From: Methylonatrum kenyense
Lineage (GTDB): Bacteria > Pseudomonadota > Gammaproteobacteria > Nitrococcales > Aquisalimonadaceae
DNA length: 64,000 nucleotides
NCBI RefSeq assembly: GCF_023195885.1
Contig: NZ_JALPKO010000002.1
Coordinates: forward strand, 357,377-421,376
Direction: 5' to 3'
The position numbers and the translations under genes are program-made. The notes beneath the pieces are model-generated. The model was given only the letters and a program-made list of their open reading frames with translations. It searched no databases and was not told where the DNA came from. Within the stretch, counting starts at the first letter, position 1. Each line of letters opens with the position of its first letter. Positions 44,299 through 54,261 of this stretch are shown here, in pieces.

Positions 44299-45978
44299 TC
44301 AGTGCTGTTGGCGCGGCAATACGATGGCCTTGCCGCCGCCCCGCGGGTCGCTGGCCGCCTCCAGGCGGTCATCGCCACGGTGCCAGAGCAGGGCCTGCAT
44401 GTCGCCAAACTGGCGGCCGGCCGATTCGACGCTGTGGCCCAATGCCTCCAGCCCCCGGATTGTATGCTGGTCGAAGGCGCTCGGCTCGTGCTCGATGCGA
44501 TCCGGCGTGTACTGATGATGATAGCGGGGCTGGCTGACCCAGCTGTGGACCGCTTTGCCGTCGGCAAAGGCAAGTATGCCCAGCATGACCTGGGTAATGA
44601 TGCGGCTGCCGCCCGGGCTGCCGAGTACGCCGATTCGTTCGTCGGTCTCGACAAAGGCGGGCGTCATGCTCGATAGCGGGCGTTTGCCCGGTTCGATCAG
44701 GTTGGGTTCGCCGCCGATCAGTCCGTAGGCGTTGGGTTCGCCCGGCCGGGTGGCGAAATCGTCCATCTCGTTGTTCAGCAGTACGCCGGTGCCGGCGGCG
44801 ACAAACCCGGAGCCGAAGGGATAATTGATCGAAAGCGTTGCCGCAACACGATTGCCGTCATCGTCGATAATCGAAAAATGGGTCGTGTCCTCGCCCCGCT
44901 GGCGGGGTGTCGGCAGGTCGCCGGAATCGGTGGCCCGTTCCAGCTCCAGGTCACTGGCCAGCAGGCTCAGATGCGCCTCGCCCAGCAGGTGCACGGTCGG
45001 ATCCTCGATGAAATCCGGGTCGCCCAGGAACAGGCTGCGATCGCGGTAGGCGCGGCGCATGGTTTCGGCAATCAGGTGAATGCGGCTGACGCGATCCAGC
45101 TGGTCCAGTTCGAAGTCGGCCAGCAGCCCGAACATCGTGCCCAGCGCAACCCCGCCGGCGGATGGCAGGCCGGCGGCGGTGATGCGCATGTCGCGGTAGT
45201 CGATCACCACCGGCTCACGCTCGACGATGCGGTAATCCGCCAGGTCGTCGAGTTGCCAGATGCCGCCGGCATCGCGGGTTGCCTGCACCAGCTGTGCGGC
45301 CAGTTCACCCTGGTAGAAGCCGTCATGTCCCTTCTCGGCGATGCGTTCCAGGGTGCGCGCCAGATCCGGCTGTCGGATCAGGTGCCCCTTGCGGGGCGTC
45401 TCGCCGTCGAGCAGGAAAATCGCCGCGGCATCAGGCCATTCCCTGACCGCGTCCTTGCGAAAGCCCATCAACCGTTGGTAATGCCGGTCAACCGGGAAGC
45501 CATGCCGGGCCTGGCGGATGGCAGGCGCCAGGTTCTGGCTCAAGGTCAGTTGTCCGTAATGCTCGGTGATGTGGGCCAGCGCCGCGGGCGTGCCCGGGAT
45601 ACCGGCCGCCAGCGGCCCATTCAGCGAGGCGCCGCTGACCGGCTCACCGTCCGCGTCCAGGTACATCTCGGCATGGGCTTCCCCGGGCGCGGTCTCCCGG
45701 CCGTCAACCATCACCTGATGACCATCGGCGGCCCGGTGCAGCAGCCAGAACCCGCCGCCGCCAATACCGCTGCCATAGGGTTCAACCACGGCCAGCGAGG
45801 CCGTGGCGGCCACCGCCGCATCGAATGCGTTGCCCCCCTGTTCAAAAATCTCCCGCGCGGCCTCGGTGGCCATCGGATGCGCGGTGGCAATCGCGGCGCC
45901 GGGTGGCCGCTCCGAGGCCGGGAGGGCCACCGCAAAGCTCAGCAGCACGACACAGAATCGACGCAGCATCGCTGGCAT
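44299..45978 (-). CDS. ggt: Gamma-glutamyltransferase
   Basis: About 559 residues; a periplasmic N-terminal-nucleophile hydrolase that transfers or hydrolyses gamma-glutamyl groups of glutathione. The autoprocessing Thr is the second Thr of GEDTTHFSIID; GSGIGGGGFWLLH, GPLAAGIPGTPAAL and LGSPGGSRIITQVMLG are family blocks. A signal peptide follows MPAMLRRFCVVLL. Starts at 46005, 45984, 45978 and 45969 are in frame; 45978 has AAGG at 8 nt. The gene begins 12 nt after coaD and is probably coupled with it. Confidence 0.95.
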   Translation of the reverse strand: MPAMLRRFCVVLLSFAVALPASERPPGAAIATAHPMATEAAREIFEQGGNAFDAAVAATASLAVVEPYGSGIGGGGFWLLHRAADGHQVMVDGRETAPGEAHAEMYLDADGEPVSGASLNGPLAAGIPGTPAALAHITEHYGQLTLSQNLAPAIRQARHGFPVDRHYQRLMGFRKDAVREWPDAAAIFLLDGETPRKGHLIRQPDLARTLERIAEKGHDGFYQGELAAQLVQATRDAGGIWQLDDLADYRIVEREPVVIDYRDMRITAAGLPSAGGVALGTMFGLLADFELDQLDRVSRIHLIAETMRRAYRDRSLFLGDPDFIEDPTVHLLGEAHLSLLASDLELERATDSGDLPTPRQRGEDTTHFSIIDDDGNRVAATLSINYPFGSGFVAAGTGVLLNNEMDDFATRPGEPNAYGLIGGEPNLIEPGKRPLSSMTPAFVETDERIGVLGSPGGSRIITQVMLGILAFADGKAVHSWVSQPRYHHQYTPDRIEHEPSAFDQHTIRGLEALGHSVESAGRQFGDMQALLWHRGDDRLEAASDPRGGGKAIVLPRQQH

Positions 45979-45989
45979 TGGCATGACCT

Positions 45990-46785
<796 letters not shown>

Positions 46786-46850
46786 GCCGAAATCACAACA
46801 GTATCGGCAGCGCTTTGCAAAAATGCGGCTGACAGCGGTGCGACGGGCAA

Positions 46851-47420
46851 TCAGGCAGCCTCGCGCCGGTAGAGCGCATAGCGTACCTGTCCGGCCTGCT
46901 TCTCGCGCAGCAGCAGCCAGTTGCCGGGCAGGGCGGCCGGCATGTCGTTGACGGCATGTTCCAGGTAAATGCGGGCATCAGACGCCAGCCAGTGGCCGCG
47001 TTCCAGTTGCTCGCAGACCGGTTCCAGCAATGCGCTGGCGAAGGGCGGGTCCAGGAAGACGATGTCAAATGCCTGGGCAGGCTGGCGCAGGAATTGCCGG
47101 GCATCACCGGCCCAGACGCTGACGTTGTCTGCTTCGAGCTGGCTGAGCGCGGCGCGCAAGTGCCGCAGCGCCTGCCCCGCCTGCTCGACCAGGAGGACAT
47201 GCCCGGCGCCCCGGGATGCGGCCTCCAGCCCCAGCGCGCCGCTGCCGGCGAACAGGTCCAGGCAACGGCTGCCGGGCAACACCGGCTGCAGCCAGTTGAA
47301 TAGCGTTTCGCGATTGCGGTCGGCGGTGGGGCGCAGACCGGGCAGATCGGCGAACTGCACGCGGCGACCGCGCCAGCGACCGCCGATGATTCGCAGTTGT
47401 TGTCTGCCCCGCCCGGTCAT
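46851..47420 (-). CDS. rsmD: 16S rRNA (guanine966-N2)-methyltransferase
   Basis: A 189-residue methyltransferase. N-terminal LRIIGGRWRGRRVQF and LRPTADRNRETLFNWL are RsmD-specific; the SAM site is CLDLFAGSGALGLEAASRGAG and the catalytic motif is DIVFLDPPFA. It methylates G966 of 16S rRNA in assembled 30S subunits. ATG 47420 has SD GGGAGG. It lies downstream of two M16 peptidase genes on the minus strand, divergent from ftsY beyond them, the common gammaproteobacterial arrangement. Confidence 0.96.
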   Translation of the reverse strand: MTGRGRQQLRIIGGRWRGRRVQFADLPGLRPTADRNRETLFNWLQPVLPGSRCLDLFAGSGALGLEAASRGAGHVLLVEQAGQALRHLRAALSQLEADNVSVWAGDARQFLRQPAQAFDIVFLDPPFASALLEPVCEQLERGHWLASDARIYLEHAVNDMPAALPGNWLLLREKQAGQVRYALYRREAA

Positions 47421-47530
47421 GCCGCCTCCCCCTGATGGTCGCACCGATCTGCAATCAGCCGGCCTCGGGGGAGCACCGCATATCCCTGGCCCGACTCAGG
47501 CGAAGACTCTACCCAGACCGTGGGAGCTTG

Positions 47531-48874
47531 TCAGTCCTCATCCTCGTCCGCCTCCGGTCCCAAGATGATGGTGATCATCCGATCCGGATCCACCTGTTCG
47601 CGGAAATGCCGCACGATGCTGTTTCGGTCCACCGCTTCGACCTGATCGATGAAGGTGTCCAGGTAGTCCAGCGGCATGCCGTGAAAGCCAATGCTGGCGA
47701 CATAACCCGCGATCTTCGCGTTGCTGTCCAGGTTCAGCGGAAAGCTGCCGGTGATGTTGCGCCGGGCATCTTCCAGTTCGTCATCGCCGGGGCCATCCTC
47801 GCGAATGGAACGCAACTCCTCACGCAGCACCTCCAGTGCTTCGTCGGTACGGTCGGTTCGCACCCGGGTGCTCACCCGGAACGGCCCGCGCGTCTGCATC
47901 GGCAGGAAGCTGCTCGACACGCCGTAAGACAGGCCGCGCTCCTCGCGCATCTCGATCGCCAGCCGCGACACCAGGCCGCTGCCGCCCAGCACGTGGTTAC
48001 CGACATACAGCGGGAAATGGGCCTCGTCGCCACGGGCGTAGGCCGGGTGGCCCATGATGATGTGCGTCTGCGACGTCTGGAACGGAATCCGTATTGTCCG
48101 TGCCTCGTCCGGTAGCGACGGTTCGGGGATCGCTTCCGGTTTTTCCCCGGAGCGCAGGGCGCCGGACAGGGTTTCCGCCAGACGCTCGACCCGTTCCCGA
48201 TCCAGATCGCCCACCACCGCCAGGGTTGCGTTTTCGCGCACGTAGTGCTGCCGATGGAAATCGACCACATGGTCGCGCTCGATTGCTTCCAGGCTGTCCT
48301 CGGTGCCGCCCGGGTCGCTGGCGTAGGGGTGGTCACCATAGGCGGCCTTCCAGAATTCGCGTCCGGCGACAGCGCCGGGGTTGCGCTCCGCGTTCTCCAG
48401 CGCCACCAGCATGCGCCGCCGCTGGCGGTCCAGCACGTCGGCGTCGAAATCCGGCTTCGCCACCACGCGTGTCAGCGTGTCGAGGGCCGCATCCAGGGTG
48501 TCGCCGTCGCTCAGGCTGCGCAGTTCCACCGAGGCATAGTCGCGACCGCTGCTGGTGGAGAAGCGTGCGCCCTGGTCCTCGAACAGGCGGGCGACTTCAC
48601 CGGCATCCAGGCCGTCCGCGCCCTCGCCAAGCAGATTACTGGTCAGTGCCGCAAGTCCGGGCAGATCGCCGTCGCGGGCGCTGCCCGCATCGAACATCAG
48701 GCTCATGTCCACCAGCGGCAGGATGTCGGTTTGCACGTAGTACACGTCCAGGCCGTCGTCTGTGGTCCAGTGCTGGATTTCTGGCCCGCCCGCCAGCGCG
48801 CGGCCGGCAAGCAGTAGGCCCAGCATGGCGCACAGGAGAAGCAGCAGCGATCCGCGCGGTGTCATCAGTCGCAT
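47531..48874 (-). CDS. M16-family peptidase, non-catalytic partner
   Basis: A 447-residue exported M16 protein (signal LLLLLCAMLGLLLAGRALA). It keeps the fold blocks (YVRENATLAVVGDLDRERVERLA; GNHVLGGSGLVSRLAIEMREERGLSYGV) but lacks the His-x-x-Glu-His zinc motif: the corresponding region reads LAALTSNLLGEGAD. Pairs of an active and an inactive M16 subunit that form a heterodimer are common. The start overlaps or follows the upstream peptidase stop (TTG 48889 overlaps; ATG 48874 chosen with GAGG at 9 nt). Confidence 0.9.
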   Translation of the reverse strand: MRLMTPRGSLLLLLCAMLGLLLAGRALAGGPEIQHWTTDDGLDVYYVQTDILPLVDMSLMFDAGSARDGDLPGLAALTSNLLGEGADGLDAGEVARLFEDQGARFSTSSGRDYASVELRSLSDGDTLDAALDTLTRVVAKPDFDADVLDRQRRRMLVALENAERNPGAVAGREFWKAAYGDHPYASDPGGTEDSLEAIERDHVVDFHRQHYVRENATLAVVGDLDRERVERLAETLSGALRSGEKPEAIPEPSLPDEARTIRIPFQTSQTHIIMGHPAYARGDEAHFPLYVGNHVLGGSGLVSRLAIEMREERGLSYGVSSSFLPMQTRGPFRVSTRVRTDRTDEALEVLREELRSIREDGPGDDELEDARRNITGSFPLNLDSNAKIAGYVASIGFHGMPLDYLDTFIDQVEAVDRNSIVRHFREQVDPDRMITIILGPEADEDED

Positions 48875-48885
48875 AAGTCGTGGCC

Positions 48886-50304
48886 TCAATATCCGGCGTC
48901 GTCAGCGGGTGCGCCGCCGGCATCACCGGCGGGGGATGGCATCATCGGCATGCGGCCGGGACCATCGTCCTCGGCCGGCAACACATGCATCACGGTGAGT
49001 CGGTCTTCCACCAGGTAACGCGCTGCAACCTCCTGGATCTGCTCCGGCGTGATGTCCTCGATGGCCTGCTGGAATTCCTCCATCACCTGCCAGCCGAGAC
49101 CGGCGGTTTCCAGCAGGCCGATCTCCATGGCCTGGTAGAACACGGAATCCAGCCGGTAGACGTAGTCGGCCCGGGCCTGGACGCGGGCGCGCTCCAGTTC
49201 CTCCTCGTCGACGCCATCCTCGATGATGCGTTTGACCTCCGCGCGAAGCGCCTCTTCCAGTTCGTCCAGGCTGCCGTCCCGCGCCGGTCGGCCGTTGAGC
49301 GAGAACTGGGTGTCCAGCCGCGCCAGGCCCCGATAGCCCGCACTGACACTGCTCGCAACCTCGTCATCCCGCACCAGCCGTTGCGGCAGCCGGGCGCTCT
49401 CGCCGCCGTCGAGGATGCTGGCGAGAAGGCTCAGGGCATACGATTTCTCGCGCTCCTCGGCGGTCGCCAGCGACGGCACGTGGTAGCCCATCATCAGATA
49501 GGGCGTTGCATTGGTGATCCGCAGGCTGGCGCGTTTCTCACCGAGTCCGGGTATTTCGGGCTGTTCCTTCACCTCCGGCGTGGGCCGCGGTTCCAGCGGG
49601 CCGAAATGCTCCTTGACCAGCTCGTGAACCGCATCCGGATCCACGTCGCCGGCAACCACCAGGATGGCATTGTTGACGCCGTACCAGTCCTCGTACCACT
49701 GCTTGACGTCATCCAGCGAGAGCTGGTCCAGGTCATGCTGCCAGCCGATGATCGGCTGCCGGTACGGACTGGTGTTCCAGGCCATGGCGTTGAATCGTTC
49801 GCGGGCGACGCCCAGCGGATTGTCGTCGACCCGTTCACGGCGTTCCTCGTTGACCACTTCTAGCTCGCGGGCGTACTCGTCCTCGTCGAACTGGATGTTG
49901 GCCAGGCGGTCGGCGCCCAACTCCAGGGCAATCTCCAGGCGGTCGGCGCCAAGCTGTTCGTGGTAGCCCGTGAAGTCCTGTCCGGTGAAGGCATTCAGCC
50001 GGCCGCCCTCGCGCGAGATGATGCGCGAAAAACTGCCTGTCTCCCGATTCTTCGTGCCCTTGAACATCATGTGCTCCAGCACGTGGGAAATGCCGGTCAG
50101 CCCGGTCGGTTCATGGCTGGAGCCCACCGGGAACCAGAGCTGCGTGACCACCACCGGGGCACGTTCGTCCGGCTTCACAAGCAGGCGCATTTCGTTGTCC
50201 AGCGTGTATTCATGGACGCCGCCATCGACGGCGGCGGCGGCAAGGGGGACGGCGGCCAGGAGCAGTCCGAGTGGACGCCAGATCCGCTGCAGCATGCCGT
50301 TCAT
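48886..50304 (-). CDS. M16-family zinc peptidase, catalytic subunit
   Basis: A 472-residue exported zinc peptidase (signal LLLAAVPLAAAAVDG). The inverted zinc motif His74-x-x-Glu77-His78 is in GISHVLEHMMFKGTKN and the third ligand region in NEERRERVDDNP. C-terminal M16 domain: YLMMGYHVPSLATAEEREKSYAL, in parts. It should degrade peptides in the periplasm together with the downstream inactive partner. Divergent from ftsY; shared promoter region of 72 nt. Confidence 0.94.
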   Translation of the reverse strand: MNGMLQRIWRPLGLLLAAVPLAAAAVDGGVHEYTLDNEMRLLVKPDERAPVVVTQLWFPVGSSHEPTGLTGISHVLEHMMFKGTKNRETGSFSRIISREGGRLNAFTGQDFTGYHEQLGADRLEIALELGADRLANIQFDEDEYARELEVVNEERRERVDDNPLGVARERFNAMAWNTSPYRQPIIGWQHDLDQLSLDDVKQWYEDWYGVNNAILVVAGDVDPDAVHELVKEHFGPLEPRPTPEVKEQPEIPGLGEKRASLRITNATPYLMMGYHVPSLATAEEREKSYALSLLASILDGGESARLPQRLVRDDEVASSVSAGYRGLARLDTQFSLNGRPARDGSLDELEEALRAEVKRIIEDGVDEEELERARVQARADYVYRLDSVFYQAMEIGLLETAGLGWQVMEEFQQAIEDITPEQIQEVAARYLVEDRLTVMHVLPAEDDGPGRMPMMPSPAGDAGGAPADDAGY

Positions 50305-50376
50305 AAGTCTTGACTCCCGCGGGCTAATCTCGGTGATAGGATACGCACACCAGCCACCGTAGTGACCGTGAGAGCA

Positions 50377-51399
50377 ATGCTAGGTTTCAGAAAGCGCGGA
50401 AAACAGGATGCCGGCCCCGCCAGCCAGACGGAGGAGCCCTCGCGGCCGGGCTTCTTCGGCCGCCTGCGGGAGCGTCTGGGCAAGACGCGGAGTGGTCTGA
50501 CCGAGGGTTTGGCAACAGTCTTTCTCGGTCGCAAGTCGATTGACGAGGACCTGCTGGAGGAACTCGAGACCCGGTTGCTGATGGCCGACGTCGGTGTCGA
50601 GGCCACCAGCCGCATCATCGATGACATGACGGCCCGCCTCAAGCGAAGCGAGCTGCAGGACATGGACAGCCTGATGCGGGCGCTACGCGAGGACATGCTG
50701 GCCATTTTGCAGCCCTGCGAGGCGCCGCTGGTGCCGGATCCGGCGAGTCATCGCCCCTGGGTGGTGCTGACGGTGGGGGTCAACGGGGTCGGCAAGACCA
50801 CCACCATCGGCAAACTCGCCAGTCGCTGGAAAGGCGAGGGTCACAAGGTGCTGCTGGCCGCCGGCGACACTTTTCGCGCCGCCGCCGTGGAGCAGTTGCA
50901 ACGCTGGGGACAACGCACCGATATTCCGGTCATTGCCCAGCACAGTGGCGCCGATTCCGCCTCGGTCATCTTCGATGCCCTGCAGGCGGGGCAGGCCCGC
51001 GGCGCCGATGTGCTGATCGCCGACACCGCCGGTCGCCTGCATACCCAGAGCAACCTGATGGACGAACTGCGCAAGGTGCGGCGCGTGCTGGGCAAGCTGG
51101 ACCAGACGGCCCCGCACGAGACGCTGCTGGTGGTCGATGCCGGCACCGGCCAGAACGCCCTGTCGCAGGCGCGGCATTTCCATGAGGCGGTGGGCGTCAG
51201 CGGCCTGGTGCTGACCAAGCTGGATGGCACCGCCAAGGGCGGCGTGATCTTCGCGATGGCCCAGCAACTCGGTCTTCCGATCCGGTTCATCGGTGTGGGC
51301 GAGGGGGTCGAGGATCTGCGCCCGTTCGACGCCGCCGATTTCGTTGATGCCTTGCTCGGTGACGTGCTCAAGGAGGAGGACGGGGCCGCCCGAGCATGA
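50377..51399 (+). CDS. ftsY: Signal recognition particle receptor FtsY
   Basis: A 340-residue SRP GTPase that docks ribosome-SRP complexes at the inner membrane. N-terminal short acidic/basic segment, helical N domain (KSIDEDLLEELETRLLMADVGV), and G domain with P-loop GVNGVGKTTTIGKLA, DTFRAAAVEQL, DTAGRLHTQ and TKLDGTAKGG. The acidic A domain of E. coli is almost absent, as in many bacteria. ATG 50377 (MLGFRKRGK) is preferred; a GTG at 50362 is possible. It overlaps ftsE by 4 nt. Confidence 0.97.
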   Translation: MLGFRKRGKQDAGPASQTEEPSRPGFFGRLRERLGKTRSGLTEGLATVFLGRKSIDEDLLEELETRLLMADVGVEATSRIIDDMTARLKRSELQDMDSLMRALREDMLAILQPCEAPLVPDPASHRPWVVLTVGVNGVGKTTTIGKLASRWKGEGHKVLLAAGDTFRAAAVEQLQRWGQRTDIPVIAQHSGADSASVIFDALQAGQARGADVLIADTAGRLHTQSNLMDELRKVRRVLGKLDQTAPHETLLVVDAGTGQNALSQARHFHEAVGVSGLVLTKLDGTAKGGVIFAMAQQLGLPIRFIGVGEGVEDLRPFDAADFVDALLGDVLKEEDGAARA

Positions 51400-52076
51400 T
51401 CCGTTTCGAGCATGTCGGAAAGCGCTATGACGGCGGTTTCGAGGCGCTGCAGGATCTCAGTTTCGAGCTGGAGCAGGGCGAGCTTGCCTTCCTGACCGGC
51501 CCCTCCGGCGCCGGCAAGAGTACGCTGCTGCGATTGATCGCGCTGCTCGAGCGACCGAGTCGCGGCCATATCCGTGTGGCCGAGATCGACCTGTCACGTT
51601 TGCGGCGGCGGCATATACCCTACCTGCGGCGCCGGATCGGCATGATCTTCCAGGATCACCGGCTGCTGCATGACCGCACCGTGTTCGACAACGTGGCCCT
51701 GCCATTGATCATCAACGGCATCGCCGATCACCGGGAAATCGCCCGCCGTGTGCGCGCGGCGCTGGACAAGGTCGGGCTTCTCGGCCGTGAACGGTACTAT
51801 CCGGTGACCCTGTCCGGTGGCGAGCAGCAACGGGTCGGGATAGCCCGTGCCGTGGTCACGCGGCCTCCGATCCTGCTTGCCGACGAACCCACAGGCAACC
51901 TCGATCCCGGCCTGTCCGGCGAAATCATGCAGTTGTTTGTCGAGTTCAACCGGGTCGGTGTGACCACGCTGATCGCCAGCCACGATTTGGAACTGGTGGG
52001 TCGGCTCGGCTTCCGCCGGATCGGACTTTGCGATGGCCGGCTGGACCCGGATGTCGCCGGCGGAGTGCGCGCATGA
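51396..52076 (+). CDS. ftsE: Cell-division ATP-binding protein FtsE
   Basis: A 226-residue ABC ATPase that, with FtsX, activates septal peptidoglycan hydrolases (through EnvC-type partners) and supports divisome assembly. MIRFEHVGKRYDGGFEAL start, Walker A GPSGAGKSTLL, Q-loop FQDHRLLHDRTV, signature LSGGEQQRVGIARA, Walker B ILLADEPTGNLD. Overlaps of 4 nt with ftsY and ftsX indicate a tightly coupled operon. Confidence 0.98.
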   Translation: MIRFEHVGKRYDGGFEALQDLSFELEQGELAFLTGPSGAGKSTLLRLIALLERPSRGHIRVAEIDLSRLRRRHIPYLRRRIGMIFQDHRLLHDRTVFDNVALPLIINGIADHREIARRVRAALDKVGLLGRERYYPVTLSGGEQQRVGIARAVVTRPPILLADEPTGNLDPGLSGEIMQLFVEFNRVGVTTLIASHDLELVGRLGFRRIGLCDGRLDPDVAGGVRA

Positions 52077-53062
52077 GGCGCCCGACTCCCAGACCCGCCC
52101 GTGGCGCCGCCCGCCGCCAGCGAGGCATTCTGGCCCGAATGCGGGGCGGACTCTCGGCCTGGCTGACCGCCCACGGCCGGGCCCTGCTGGGCTCGCTTGG
52201 GCGGTTGGCGCGTATGCCGCTGTCGGCGTTGATGACGGTCGGCGTACTTGCCATTTCGCTTGCCCTGCCGGCGCTTTTTCTGTTGATGCTGCAAAACGTC
52301 GAGCGTCTGAGTGCCGATTGGGATCGCGGCGCATCACTGTCCGTGTTTCTCGGTCTGGAGGTGGAATCGTCCCGCGTTCAAGAACTGGCCGACGAATTTG
52401 CCCAGCGGCCGCCGGTACAGGCCAGCACGATAATCCCGCCGGAGCAGGCGCTGGAGGATTTCCGGCGCATGGCCGGCATGGACGAGGCTCTGGATTTGCT
52501 GGACGAGAATCCGCTACCGGCGGTGATCGTGCTGGTTCCGGATCCGGGCCTCGATGCCGAGGCGCTGCAGGTCCTGGGTTCCGAGATCGAGGCGGAGGCG
52601 GAGGTCGATACCGTGCGCCTGGACCTGGCCTGGGTCGAGCGTCTGCAGCGCATCTCCGAATTGTTGCGGCGTGCGGTCTGGCTGGTGGCCGGTCTGCTCG
52701 GCCTGACCGTGGTGCTGGTGGTCGGGAACACCATTCGCCTGGCAATCCAGAACCGGCGCGAAGAGATCGTCATCGCCAAGCTGATAGGCGCCACGGACGG
52801 CTTTATCCGCCGACCGTTCCTGTATGAAGGTCTTTGGTACGGACTCCTGGGTGGGTTGACGGCGGCGGCGCTGGTCGGCGGCGTCCGACTGGCCCTGGCC
52901 GGCCCGGCCTCGGAACTGGCCCGGCTCTACCAGACCGGCCCGATCCTGGTCGGTCCCGGTGCCACGGGCTTCGGACTGCTCTGCCTGGCCGGCATCGCCC
53001 TCGGCCTGACCGGCTCCTGGCTAGCGGTAGGCCGGCACCTGGCGGCGATTGAGCCGAAGTGA
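52073..53062 (+). CDS. ftsX: Cell-division membrane protein FtsX
   Basis: A 329-residue four-helix permease partner of FtsE. TM1 (about 55-80, MTVGVLAISLALPALFLLML), a periplasmic loop (about 80-205) that contacts the hydrolase activator, then three helices (LVAGLLGLTVVLVVGNTIRLA and two more). ATG 52073 overlaps the ftsE stop; an extended basic N-terminus (RRPTPRPARGAARRQRG) precedes TM1 as in E. coli. Followed by an inverted-repeat cassette, then rpoH. Confidence 0.95.
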   Translation: MRRPTPRPARGAARRQRGILARMRGGLSAWLTAHGRALLGSLGRLARMPLSALMTVGVLAISLALPALFLLMLQNVERLSADWDRGASLSVFLGLEVESSRVQELADEFAQRPPVQASTIIPPEQALEDFRRMAGMDEALDLLDENPLPAVIVLVPDPGLDAEALQVLGSEIEAEAEVDTVRLDLAWVERLQRISELLRRAVWLVAGLLGLTVVLVVGNTIRLAIQNRREEIVIAKLIGATDGFIRRPFLYEGLWYGLLGGLTAAALVGGVRLALAGPASELARLYQTGPILVGPGATGFGLLCLAGIALGLTGSWLAVGRHLAAIEPK

Positions 53063-53075
53063 TGGGAAAGACCAA

Positions 53076-53217
53076 GTGTTCGGTTTTCAGTGTTCAGTTT
53101 TCAGACAAACATTGACGTCGAGGCTCCGGCATAGTGGAGCGCCATCATCGGTCGGGAGCATTATTCCGTGATCTGACGGGGAGTCTTTCTGAACACTGAA
53201 AACTGAAGCCTGAACAC
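53076..53217. repeat. Inverted-repeat-bounded intergenic cassette, copy B
   Basis: Arms 53076-53110 and 53183-53217 are inverted copies made of TTTTCAG, GTTCAG and TGTTCGG, with AGACAAAC at the inner edge of the left arm, matching copy A (2988-3112). The core of about 72 nt is unrelated to that of copy A. It separates ftsX from the rpoH promoter. Confidence 0.75.
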
Positions 53218-53254
53218 TCTTGATCCTGCAGTGAAACCCGAACCCTTTCCGCAT

Positions 53255-53281
53255 TTAGCACTCTAACCCCCAGACTGCTAA
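53255..53281 (+). promoter_or_regulatory. CIRCE-like HrcA operator upstream of rpoH
   Basis: TTAGCACTC (53255-53263), nine bases, GACTGCTAA (53273-53281). The CIRCE consensus is TTAGCACTC-N9-GAGTGCTAA, so only one of 18 positions differs and the spacing is exact. It ends 36 nt before the rpoH ATG, a position suited to repression by HrcA. hrcA itself is not in the window. Confidence 0.75.
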
Positions 53282-53317
53282 ACTACGCACATTGAATTCA
53301 TTCGGGGGTGAATGACC

Positions 53318-54181
53318 ATGTCGACCGCCTTGACGACGACAAATTACCAGCAGCTGCCCCTGCGCTCCGGCAGCGAAGAGGCCTACATCCAGGCCGTCAA
53401 CCAGATCCCGGTGCTGAGCGTCGAGGACGAGCAGTCGCTGGCCATCGCCTATCGGCAGAACGACGATTTGGACGCCGCGCGTCAGCTCGTCCTGGCGCAC
53501 CTGCGTTTCGTGGTTCATATCGCCCGTGGCTACAACGGCTACGGCCTGCCGCTGGCGGATTTGATCCAGGAAGGCAACATCGGCCTGATGAAGGCGGTGA
53601 AGCGCTTCGACCCGGAGGTGAAGGTGCGGCTGGTGTCCTTTGCCGTACACTGGATCCGGGCCGAGATTCACGAATACATCCTGCGCAACTGGCGTATCGT
53701 CAAGGTCGCCACGACCAAGGCGCAGCGCAAGCTGTTCTTCAACCTCCGCAGTTCGAAGAAGCGCCTCGGCTGGCTTTCCGCCGATGAGGTCAATCGAGTC
53801 GCCGGGGATCTGGGTGTCAAGCCGGAGACGGTGATGGAGATGGAGTCGCGGCTCAGTGGCCACGACGTTGCCTTCGACCCGCAGCCGGAGTCCGATGACG
53901 AGGACGCCGTGGTGCGCTCGCCAGCGGCATTCCTGCAGGACGGCTCGCTGGATCCGGCGGCTGCCACCGAGCAGGCGGACTGGGAGGCGCATCAGACCAG
54001 TTCCCTGCGGCAGGCCCTGGACGGGCTGGACGAACGCAGCCGCGATATCGTCCAGCGCCGCTGGCTGCTGGATGACAAGACCACCTTGCAGGAACTGGCG
54101 GATCAGTATCAGGTGTCGGCCGAACGGATCCGGCAGCTTGAAAAGAACGCCATGAGCAAATTGCGCGCCGCGATGGCGTAA
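53318..54181 (+). CDS. rpoH: Heat-shock sigma factor sigma-32
   Basis: A 287-residue sigma factor directing heat-shock promoters. Region 2 ([40 protein letters not shown]), the -10 contact [18 protein letters not shown], the RpoH box [15 protein letters not shown], and region 4 ([22 protein letters not shown]). Full length of the family. ATG 53318 has GGGGGTGA at proper distance; ATG 53312 is also possible. Upstream lies a CIRCE-like operator, implying HrcA control in addition to the usual post-transcriptional control. Confidence 0.97.
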   Translation: MSTALTTTNYQQLPLRSGSEEAYIQAVNQIPVLSVEDEQSLAIAYRQNDDLDAARQLVLAHLRFVVHIARGYNGYGLPLADLIQEGNIGLMKAVKRFDPEVKVRLVSFAVHWIRAEIHEYILRNWRIVKVATTKAQRKLFFNLRSSKKRLGWLSADEVNRVAGDLGVKPETVMEMESRLSGHDVAFDPQPESDDEDAVVRSPAAFLQDGSLDPAAATEQADWEAHQTSSLRQALDGLDERSRDIVQRRWLLDDKTTLQELADQYQVSAERIRQLEKNAMSKLRAAMA

Positions 54182-54261
54182 CCCGGGCCGCTAGCGCGGC
54201 TCAGGGATTCGCCGGACAGGATGTCCGGCGCGGCGTGGCTCCAGGGAAGGAGAACGTCTCT

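Noticed and set aside
46793..47200. Short minus-strand open frame overlapping rsmD
   Set aside because: It is another frame of rsmD, whose motifs are intact in the 46851-47420 frame.
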